Below, one piece after another: positions 6,338-11,967 of a stretch of 11,967 nt of DNA. The stretch is from the NCBI GenBank assembly GCA_030641945.1, contig DAOWLL010000018.1, positions 1-11,967 of the forward strand. The letters run 5' to 3'. The translations under genes were made by a program, and so were the position numbers. How positions within the stretch are numbered: the first letter of the stretch is position 1; each line of letters opens with the position of its first letter. The notes beneath the pieces were generated by a model, which was given only the letters and a program-made list of their open reading frames with translations, was not told where the DNA came from and searched no databases. The stretch is from Gammaproteobacteria bacterium (GTDB lineage: Bacteria; Pseudomonadota; Gammaproteobacteria; SZUA-229).

Positions 6338-7489
6338 ATGAGTCAGAATACTAAAAATCTATTTGGCTTCACGATAACAGTACTTTGCCTGATACTGTTA
6401 GCAAGCTCATTCATGTTTATTAACTCATCAACACATGCTGCCGATGACATTGAAAGTTTTGATCATTTCACAACCGGGTTTCCATTAACTGGCGCACACC
6501 AGTTTTTAGACTGCTCCAGCTGCCACATTGGCGGAATGTTCAAGGGCACGCCGCTTGAGTGCGTACTGTGCCATAACAACAGCCGCGCACCGGGTAAACA
6601 CCCGCAACATATTCTCAGCAGCAATATTTGCGACGATTGCCACACCGATAAGACCTGGAGAGGCGCCAGGTTTGACCACATCGACGTCATCGGGCCCTGC
6701 CAGAGCTGTCACAACAATCGTACTGCACCCGGCAAATCACCGGCACATATACTTTCGACCACTGATTGTGAGGATTGTCATAATACGCTTACATTTGACC
6801 GCGTCGGCAGGGTCGACCATGCAGCTGTTCTCGGCACATGCACTTCCTGCCACAACGGGGTCAAGGCAAGTGGCAAGCACCCGACCCATTTACAAACTGT
6901 AGCCGAATGTGACCTTTGCCATAATACAATCACATGGCGCGGTGCAGGCTTTGATCATTCATCGGTAACCCAGCCCTGCTCCGCCTGCCATAATGGCGTT
7001 ATCGCCACAGGCAAGCACCCGGCCCATTTTCAGACCACGGCTGAGTGCGGCTTTTGTCACAATACAACTTCATGGCTGGGTGCTTCCTTTGACCATTCGA
7101 CAGTCACGGGGCTTTGCCTTAGTTGCCACAACGGCTCAACTGCACCAGGCAAATCTACAACGCACTTCGTCACAACACTGGACTGTGACCGTTGCCACAG
7201 TACCACACGCTGGACACCGCTTATCCTGTTCAGGCATGACTCACCTGATTATCCCGGTGACCACAGAACAGCTGTACTTTGTGTTGATTGTCATCGAACC
7301 AACAACCAGGTAATCGCATGGCCATTTCCTGCATACCAGCCGGAATGCGCTGCTTGTCACGCCGATGACTACAAACCGGACGCGCATGACAATCTACCAG
7401 TCAGTGACGTAGCTGATTGCAGTGGCAGCTGTCACATAGGTGGAGTAGACCGTAGCAACGAACACCGCGCTAGCGGCGGAGGCTGGTAG
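6338..7489 (+). CDS. Secreted 14-haem cytochrome c with a regular 23-residue haem repeat
   Basis: This 383-residue protein has a signal peptide at 1-35 (hydrophobic core FTITVLCLILLASSFMF, cleavage after THAA) and no lipobox or C-terminal anchor. Thirteen CxxCH motifs start at 59, 75, 98, 121, 144, 168, 191, 214, 237, 260, 283, 315 and 337, and a CSGSCH at 361 is a probable fourteenth haem site of CX3CH type. From 75 to 283 the step is 23 residues except once 24. Units alternate between CxxCHNTxxWxGAxFDH and CxxCHNGxxAPGKHPxH. The first module (FDHFTTGFPLTGAH, then CSSCH) matches the repeat of the preceding 21-haem protein, so the two are related. The C-terminus (HRASGGGW) is short and flexible. 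It could be periplasmic or surface-exposed; the sequence does not decide. I infer that it passes electrons between the 21-haem protein and the outer-membrane barrel encoded next. Confidence 0.94.
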   Translation: MSQNTKNLFGFTITVLCLILLASSFMFINSSTHAADDIESFDHFTTGFPLTGAHQFLDCSSCHIGGMFKGTPLECVLCHNNSRAPGKHPQHILSSNICDDCHTDKTWRGARFDHIDVIGPCQSCHNNRTAPGKSPAHILSTTDCEDCHNTLTFDRVGRVDHAAVLGTCTSCHNGVKASGKHPTHLQTVAECDLCHNTITWRGAGFDHSSVTQPCSACHNGVIATGKHPAHFQTTAECGFCHNTTSWLGASFDHSTVTGLCLSCHNGSTAPGKSTTHFVTTLDCDRCHSTTRWTPLILFRHDSPDYPGDHRTAVLCVDCHRTNNQVIAWPFPAYQPECAACHADDYKPDAHDNLPVSDVADCSGSCHIGGVDRSNEHRASGGGW

Positions 7490-7499
7490 GAAACTACCA
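7484..7499 (+). other. Small GNRA-tetraloop hairpin over the stop codon of the 14-haem cytochrome gene
   Basis: TGGTAG (7484-7489), loop GAAA, CTACCA (7494-7499): a six-pair stem capped by a GAAA tetraloop, with the TAG stop in the stem. No T-run follows, so it is not an intrinsic terminator. It could protect mRNA 3' ends or adjust expression of the barrel gene 107 bp downstream, or it may be chance. Confidence 0.35.
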
Positions 7500-7596
7500 T
7501 GGGCTGGCATGCGACCACGACAAAATGCATACCCAAACAAATAATAAAAAATAACCTGACCGAACAATTAAAAGTATATTCAGTACGCCACCTATA

Positions 7597-9654
7597 ATGT
7601 TGCGCCAACAATATCTTACGGGCTTAATTTGCACGGCATTACTCTTGATTCAGCTTATTGTGCTGAATTATGCCCATGCCGCGAGTAAAACATCAGCCTC
7701 ATATGCCATCGTGCTTGCTTCTGCACCTGGCACCGGCCTGAAATGGCCAGTCAAAAGTAGCACCCTACTTGAAGGACGCACTGTTTATGCCACGCAAGTA
7801 ACAATTAAAGGTGAACAATGGGAAAGATTGAATCTAGGCTTCTTCAGCAGTCGCCAGAAAGCCGTGCTGGTATTGAATGATATACAAAAAATCTATCCTG
7901 GGGCATGGCTGAAGCAGGCAACTGCAGATGAAATTAAAACAGCATCAAACAAGGCGCTGCTTGTACCTGTCACTAAAAAAGCACCGCCAAAGAAAACAAC
8001 CTCAGCAAAGAAAAAAACAACGACAACCAACAAAACATCATTAACAGACAAGCAGCTTGACAGCCTGATGCAGCGGGCAAAAACAGACTTCAAGAAACAG
8101 AACTATTCGCAGGCTGTCCGCTATTTAACCGCGATCATAGCTGCAGGTGAGCATCAATACTCCATGGAGGCGCTCGAACTGCTCGGGCTTTCAAGACAAC
8201 GCAAGGGGCAAAACGCCCATGCAGCGGCGATCTATAAAGAATACCTTGAAAAATACCCAACAAGTGAAGGCGCAATTCGCGTCTCGCAGCGCCTTACGGG
8301 ACTGATGACGTCCACCCAGCCGCCACGAGACAAGATCCGTATGGAGGCAGATGAACAGAGTTCTGAAACGACAACATTCGGAAGTTTCTCGCAGTTTTAT
8401 CGCAAAGACATTTCTGATACAGATGATATCGAATCACTGACAACCCTGTCACAGCTGATCACATTTCTTGATCTTACAACCCTGCACCAGACATCACGTT
8501 TCGACCAGCGCTTTCAGTTCACCGCAGATGATACTTATGATTTTCTTGACGATGATGATGCAAATTCATTTCGATTTATTGAAGTGTATTATGACTTGAG
8601 CTCAAGAAAAACGGGGACATCGGGCAGAATCGGCAGGCAGGCACTACGACTCGGCGGCATTTTGAAACGATTTGATGGAATCTCCGTTGGCTACCAGTTT
8701 ACACCTGACATGCGTTTGAATGCTCTAGGTGGTTACCCGGTTGATATAGTCAATAAGACTTCGATTAATCAACACAAATCATTTTATGGATTCACTTTTG
8801 AAACAGGCACATTCCTCGAGCACTGGGATATGAACCTGTTCTTTTTCGACCAGAATATCGATGGTATTGATGACCAGAGCAGTATTGGTACAGAAGCTCG
8901 TTACAACGACAGGACCAAGTCACTCTTCGGTATGATTGATTATAATCTGGATTTTAAAGAAGTTAATATCCTGCAACTCAATGCCAACCTGCTGTTCGAT
9001 AGAGGCCGTGCCGTCTACATGAACGCCTTCATGCGTAAAACACCTTTGCTCGCAGCAAGTAACGCGTTAATTGGACGCACAGAAGAGACCATAGAAGAAC
9101 TTAAAGAAATTCTGAGTATTGAGCAGATATACCAGCTTGCTCGCGATCGTACAGCCAATAGCGCAACGATTACCCTGGGGGGGTCTCAGCCCATTAGTGA
9201 GAAGTTTCAGGCAAATGCAGATATCACTTTCTCCAGGGTTGATGGCACTGTGGCCTCCGGAGGCGTACCCGAAACACCCTCCACTGGTACAGATTATTTT
9301 ATCAGCACACAGATTGTCGGTAACAACCTGATTTTGAAAAGAGATACAGGCGTACTTGGCCTTCGCTACCTGGACACGCGATTATCGAATACCTTGTCAT
9401 TTGTTGCCAACACCAGGATCCCTATATCCAGAAACTGGCGTCTCAATCCACGCCTGCAATATGACATACGCAAGATTACGGATGGGCGTTCGCAGAACAA
9501 GTTCAGGGCATTGATCAAAACGGATTACCGCTATCTGAACAAAGCTCGCTTTGATCTTGAAGTCGGCTACGATAACACCAGCGAAGAAATCAACGGACAA
9601 TCACTCGGCTCTAGCAATCTGTTTTTTACCGTTGGTTACCGCTGGGATTTCTGA
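7597..9654 (+). CDS. Outer-membrane beta-barrel protein with periplasmic SPOR-like and TPR domains (porin candidate of the conduit)
   Basis: This 685-residue protein has a signal peptide at 1-29 (TALLLIQLIVL, then AHAA). Residues about 35-108 look like a SPOR domain (YAIVLAS near the start; RLNLGFFSSRQKA with a hydrophobic helix near the end), a fold that binds peptidoglycan. A Lys/Thr-rich linker (about 126-148) leads to TPR-like helices (about 152-235). From about 258 to the end, alternating polar/hydrophobic strands, aromatic girdles and a C-terminal FFTVGYRWDF ending in phenylalanine indicate an outer-membrane barrel. A helical insert (EETIEELKEILSIEQIYQ, from about 498) interrupts the strands, and an acidic loop contains DDDD. 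No haem motif is present. It follows the multihaem genes by 107 bp and precedes a terminator, so it closes the operon. I infer that it sheaths or docks a cytochrome at the outer membrane. A plain transport porin is the alternative. Confidence 0.82.
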   Translation: MLRQQYLTGLICTALLLIQLIVLNYAHAASKTSASYAIVLASAPGTGLKWPVKSSTLLEGRTVYATQVTIKGEQWERLNLGFFSSRQKAVLVLNDIQKIYPGAWLKQATADEIKTASNKALLVPVTKKAPPKKTTSAKKKTTTTNKTSLTDKQLDSLMQRAKTDFKKQNYSQAVRYLTAIIAAGEHQYSMEALELLGLSRQRKGQNAHAAAIYKEYLEKYPTSEGAIRVSQRLTGLMTSTQPPRDKIRMEADEQSSETTTFGSFSQFYRKDISDTDDIESLTTLSQLITFLDLTTLHQTSRFDQRFQFTADDTYDFLDDDDANSFRFIEVYYDLSSRKTGTSGRIGRQALRLGGILKRFDGISVGYQFTPDMRLNALGGYPVDIVNKTSINQHKSFYGFTFETGTFLEHWDMNLFFFDQNIDGIDDQSSIGTEARYNDRTKSLFGMIDYNLDFKEVNILQLNANLLFDRGRAVYMNAFMRKTPLLAASNALIGRTEETIEELKEILSIEQIYQLARDRTANSATITLGGSQPISEKFQANADITFSRVDGTVASGGVPETPSTGTDYFISTQIVGNNLILKRDTGVLGLRYLDTRLSNTLSFVANTRIPISRNWRLNPRLQYDIRKITDGRSQNKFRALIKTDYRYLNKARFDLEVGYDNTSEEINGQSLGSSNLFFTVGYRWDF

Positions 9655-9664
9655 TACTTTCATA

Positions 9665-9699
9665 CCGGCTTGATAATAATTCAAGCCGGCTGGCTTTTT
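9665..9699 (+). terminator. Intrinsic terminator of the cytochrome-porin operon
   Basis: Stem CCGGCTTGA (9665-9673) pairs with TCAAGCCGG (9681-9689) around a 7-base AT loop. It is followed by CTGGC and a run of five T. It begins 11 bp after the porin stop, so the cytochrome genes and the porin gene probably end as one transcript here. Confidence 0.8.
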
Positions 9700-9785
9700 C
9701 CAGGCCAACTGCTGACGCATCAACAGCCTGTTGATATAAAAATTCAATTTAAGAAACGCGTCCTCGAACCCGAACTATTTCAGCA

Positions 9786-9807
9786 GGTGGCATCTCCAAC
9801 TGCCACC
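9786..9807 (-). terminator. Weak hairpin after the LuxR-type regulator gene
   Basis: GGTGGCA (9786-9792) and TGCCACC (9801-9807) form a 7-bp stem with an 8-base loop directly after the regulator stop codon at 9811. On the leftward strand no clear T-run follows, so it may stabilise the mRNA end or be a weak terminator. The convergent operon has its own terminator nearby. Confidence 0.35.
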
Positions 9808-9810
9808 CAC

Positions 9811-10308
9811 TTACAGGAAATCTTCTATAAACCATGCAGAAAATGCATGCCTTCCGCTCACATCAGCTTTCTTATAGATTGCAGATGCCTGCTGCCTGAC
9901 AGTCTTTTCATGCGTTTCACGAACACCGGCTATTTCTTTAAAGCTCAGTCCCTTGAGCAACAATAACGCCACTTCCTGTTCACTGCTCGTTAACTGCCAG
10001 CGCTGAAACTGCTGGCGTATAATTTCGCCGAGTTTATCCCTGGTTTCCTGGCCTTCTCTTCCCGCCTGTTTTTTACGATTTTTCTCATCAGCTATTTCCT
10101 TCTTGAGCAGATCAAGAGCGTGGTTTTGCGCCCGCAAATGCAGCATCAGCCAGGTAATCACCGACAATGACATCGCGACAACCAGTATTTCTACAACCAG
10201 GTGCCATGCTGATGTTCCATAAGACAGGTCGATAGCGAGATCATAGATGTTTACAATGACGATAATCACCAGAACCAGGATGGCTGTAATCGCCTGCATC
10301 CGAGTCAT
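9811..10308 (-). CDS. Membrane-anchored LuxR-type helix-turn-helix transcriptional regulator
   Basis: This 165-residue protein has two transmembrane helices (about 7-28 and 36-57), a charged coiled-coil linker (about 60-95, rich in K, E and R) and a C-terminal LuxR-like DNA-binding domain (about 104-165). The domain shows LTSSEQEVALLLLKGLSFKE, the usual start of this fold, and ETHEKTVRQQASAIYKKADV as its recognition region. There is no receiver domain, so it would be a one-component membrane sensor that binds DNA from the inner membrane. The ATG at 10308 lacks a Shine-Dalgarno; another methionine lies three codons downstream. It is divergent from the b-type cytochrome gene, 134 bp away, and convergent with the porin operon. 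Control of the adjacent cytochrome, and possibly of the conduit, is inference from position. The signal is unknown. Confidence 0.85.
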   Translation of the reverse strand: MTRMQAITAILVLVIIVIVNIYDLAIDLSYGTSAWHLVVEILVVAMSLSVITWLMLHLRAQNHALDLLKKEIADEKNRKKQAGREGQETRDKLGEIIRQQFQRWQLTSSEQEVALLLLKGLSFKEIAGVRETHEKTVRQQASAIYKKADVSGRHAFSAWFIEDFL

Positions 10309-10331
10309 CGGGAGGCAGCCTTTAAAAAGCT

Positions 10332-10374
10332 GGACTTAGATGGTACATATGTCCCAACAAGTCCCGTTAAGGAC
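10332..10374. promoter_or_regulatory. Phased GGAC/GTCC half-sites between the regulator and cytochrome b genes
   Basis: Half-sites lie at 10332 (GGAC), 10342 (GGTAC), 10351 (GTCC), 10361 (GTCC) and 10371 (GGAC), stepping 9-10 bp. They make two dyads: GGTACATATGTCC, with the perfect core ACATATGT (10345-10352), and GTCC-N6-GGAC (10361-10374). The second overlaps the weak -35 region of a possible TATATT -10 (10389-10394) for the cytochrome gene. Such an array suits a dimeric regulator, most simply the divergent LuxR-type protein. Confidence 0.5.
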
Positions 10375-10430
10375 ATTCGCCCGATGATTATATTCTCATG
10401 CAACTGCATTATTGGCCTGTCTGAAATATT

Positions 10431-10437
10431 AAAAGGA
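10431..10437 (+). promoter_or_regulatory. Ribosome binding site of the b561-type cytochrome
   Basis: AAAAGGA is spaced five bases from the ATG at 10443. It supports this start rather than the adjacent in-frame ATG at 10446. Confidence 0.6.
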
Positions 10438-10442
10438 TCAAA

Positions 10443-11105
10443 ATGATGCCTGATTCAAAAGTTCGTGTCTGGGACCCGTTCATCCGTTTGTTTCACTGGT
10501 CGCTGGTGACCTGTTTTTTCATCGCTTACCTGAGTGGCGAAGAAGAAAGCCTGGTACACATCTATTCCGGTTATGCGGTCATCATTCTGGTTCTGTCGAG
10601 AATGATCTGGGGCTTTATCGGTACTAAATATGCCCGCTTTAAACAATTTACGTATTCACCCGCCAGTGTACTGCAATACCTTAAAGAATTCGCCTCCGGC
10701 CAGCCACGGCATTATAACGGCCATAACCCGGCAGCCGCATGGATGATTTTCGCTTTACTGTTCTGCCTTATCATGACATCCGTCAGCGGTCTCAAGCTCT
10801 ATGGTATTGAAGGATATGGCCCAATGGCAAGCTCATCGGTACTAACACCTGCTGAAACTGCCAATTTCAGCCTGATTCGAAATGCCCAGGCGAAAGATTA
10901 TTACAGAAGAGATCATGATGAACATGAGAGTGAGCTGGAAGAACTGTGGGAAGAAATTCACGAGTTCTTCGCCAGTCTGACATTGTTACTCGTCTTCGTA
11001 CACATCGCCGGCGCCATTGTCGCAAGCATGGTACACAAGGAAAACCTGATCAAGGCGATGATTACAGGAACCAGGAAACCGCGGCCTGACTCGCTGTCAG
11101 ATTAA
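10443..11105 (+). CDS. Cytochrome b561 / Ni-Fe-hydrogenase-type membrane cytochrome b
   Basis: This 220-residue protein has four transmembrane helices (about 14-31, 38-59, 97-117 and 173-196). It shows the family pattern: KVRVWDPFIRLFHW near the N-terminus, histidines H18 and H39 in helices 1 and 2, and H173 and H187, spaced H-x13-H, in helix 4. These are the expected ligands of two b haems. The family passes electrons between quinones and a periplasmic partner such as a c-type cytochrome or a hydrogenase. A very acidic segment (DHDEHESELEELWEE, about 158-172) precedes helix 4. The length matches the family. No hydrogenase or c-type subunit is adjacent, so the partner may be the multihaem cytochromes upstream. 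It is transcribed away from the membrane-bound LuxR-type regulator, which probably controls it. Family assignment is firm; the partner is inferred. Confidence 0.9.
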   Translation: MMPDSKVRVWDPFIRLFHWSLVTCFFIAYLSGEEESLVHIYSGYAVIILVLSRMIWGFIGTKYARFKQFTYSPASVLQYLKEFASGQPRHYNGHNPAAAWMIFALLFCLIMTSVSGLKLYGIEGYGPMASSSVLTPAETANFSLIRNAQAKDYYRRDHDEHESELEELWEEIHEFFASLTLLLVFVHIAGAIVASMVHKENLIKAMITGTRKPRPDSLSD

Positions 11106-11111
11106 CATTAT

Positions 11112-11529
11112 TGGGTCTTCACCACATCAAGTGGGTAAAGATTCAAATGATTGCCTCAGAGAACAGAAAACACAGAGGTTTTATCCGCCTGCCGCTACAC
11201 GGCACCACGCAAATGTTTAACAACAACATCCACAGATGAACACAGATAAACACGGATAAACACGGATATTTAGCAACTTAAAAACGCATTCATCAGTGTT
11301 CATCTGCGTTTATCTGTGGACAGATGCACTGTCTTTCCTTCCTGGCATCCGGCGGTGTAATAGTCCTATAACATGAATCCGACAGTAAAAAATAGATCAA
11401 TAAGCATCTATTCACACACAACGTCATTCGCGTGTTTTGCGGGGGCCGTGTAGCGGCAGGCGGACAAATATTCCCTGTGGGGTCAGGGTGTTATCATGGC
11501 TTTACCCACTGCATTTGGGAAAGACCCCA
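11112..11529. mobile_element. MITE-like non-coding element of nested inverted repeats
   Basis: The gene-free stretch between the cytochrome b and methyltransferase genes holds three nested inverted repeats. The outer arms, 11112-11140 and 11500-11529, match at about 24 of 29 positions with one gap, including the perfect pair AGTGGGTAAAG / CTTTACCCACT. The middle arms, 11184-11203 and 11445-11464, are perfect over 20 bp. The inner arms, 11229-11253 and 11296-11320, have three mismatches in 25. No ORF of useful size lies inside. Flanking TAT is present on both sides, but the flanks are AT-rich, so a target duplication is not proven. The inner CACAGATGAA-type sequence resembles intergenic repeats I have seen in many environmental proteobacterial genomes. 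It is probably a non-autonomous element or several layered ones. Confidence 0.65.
11231..11270 (+). repeat. Four 10-bp tandem units inside the nested element
   Basis: CACAGATGAA, CACAGATAAA, CACGGATAAA and CACGGATATT follow one another without gaps. At least three related units lie inverted at 11289-11318, so the two arms can pair into a long hairpin. Confidence 0.7.
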
Positions 11530-11534
11530 TATAT

Positions 11535-11967
11535 TTAGTCAATACGCATTTTTTGAGATTTAACCAGCGCATCATATGATGCCGTCCATCCAGACGAGAA
11601 CCCGCCAAGATAGTACCTTGCAGGCTCATAATGGTTTTCAGCAGTAAACGGCGCCTGGAATTTATCTAACACCAGGTCTTCTCTGACAAAAAAAGCATTC
11701 ACCCCTGTAATATTACATCCGACAAGACAATAACCCTTTTTAACCAAATTTATTTCCAGAAATTTCAGGGAAACTCCGAAATTATCATTATGTCTAAAGA
11801 CATGTGACTCATCATAATCCATGCAGTAAAGGATAGGAGGCGCAAATTTTGCGTTGTATTCGATAGCAATAACTCTTGGATTTACGCATGATATTGCATC
11901 TAACACATAATAATCATTCCCATCAATATCAACCGATAGAAGATCAATCTCTTCATAATCCATATTC
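11535..11967 (-). CDS. C-terminal part of an FkbM-like SAM-dependent methyltransferase (runs off the window)
   Basis: About 143 codons of an open frame reach the right edge, so the true start lies beyond 11967; the methionine at 11963 is internal to the domain. The segment EEIDLLSVDIDGNDYYVLDA matches the motif near the middle of FkbM-type methyltransferases, where IDGND is conserved. It is followed by RVIAIEYNAKFAPPI and CNITGVNAFFV, which I recognise from class I SAM methyltransferases found in surface-polysaccharide loci. The N-terminal SAM-binding glycine motif is not in view. It ends (TAA, 11535-11537) only six bases from the nested repeat element and points toward the cytochrome genes, so it is probably unrelated to them. 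The acceptor substrate is unknown. Confidence 0.75.
   Translation of the reverse strand, partial: NMDYEEIDLLSVDIDGNDYYVLDAISCVNPRVIAIEYNAKFAPPILYCMDYDESHVFRHNDNFGVSLKFLEINLVKKGYCLVGCNITGVNAFFVREDLVLDKFQAPFTAENHYEPARYYLGGFSSGWTASYDALVKSQKMRID

Noticed and set aside
6463..7313. Other-frame open frames within the 14-haem gene
   Set aside because: Shadows of a long frame with 14 haem motifs and a signal peptide.
4860..7440. Regularly spaced DNA similarity that could suggest a CRISPR or tandem array
   Set aside because: The periodicity is that of CxxCH codons. The DNA between and within repeats diverges and the frame stays open throughout.
7592..7597. TATAAT as a separate promoter for the porin gene
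   Set aside because: It overlaps the ATG of the porin gene, so it could not give a normal leader. No terminator separates the porin gene from the cytochromes.

Overview
The window looks like a bacterial chromosome segment of moderate GC content. It probably comes from a gammaproteobacterium with versatile respiration. The clues are gene style only: Sel1/ankyrin proteins, many c-type multihaem cytochromes, a LuxR-type regulator and a short b561-type cytochrome. No rRNA or tRNA is present to confirm the lineage.

Layout. Two genes point left at the left end. They encode an inner-membrane-anchored ferredoxin/FAD/NAD(P) oxidoreductase (2080-3378) and a secreted Sel1/ankyrin-repeat protein (92-2080), joined by a TAATG overlap. 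A divergent control region (about 3379-3772) carries a perfect 9-bp dyad, an exact 22-bp-period direct repeat and a good -10 box. Rightward from it runs a four-gene set: a membrane cytochrome b with two H-x13-H pairs (3773-4693), a 21-haem cytochrome c (4719-6323), a 14-haem cytochrome c (6338-7489) and a SPOR-like/TPR/beta-barrel outer-membrane protein (7597-9654). A clear intrinsic terminator follows at 9665-9699. Next is a divergent pair: a membrane-anchored LuxR-type regulator (9811-10308, leftward) and a second b-type cytochrome (10443-11105, rightward), with phased GGAC/GTCC half-sites between them. A gene-free element of about 420 bp made of nested inverted repeats (11112-11529) separates these from the 3' part of an FkbM-like methyltransferase gene that runs off the right edge.

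How the genes may work together (inference). The cytochrome set has one component for each layer of a Gram-negative envelope: a cytoplasm-facing flavo-iron-sulfur enzyme, an inner-membrane dihaem cytochrome b, two secreted multihaem cytochromes with about 35 haems in total, and an outer-membrane barrel with periplasmic domains. That is the parts list of a trans-envelope (extracellular) electron conduit. It is comparable in logic to the MtrCAB and other porin-cytochrome systems, but with a different porin architecture and different haem proteins. Whether electrons flow outward (metal or surface reduction) or inward (oxidation of an external donor) cannot be read from the sequence.
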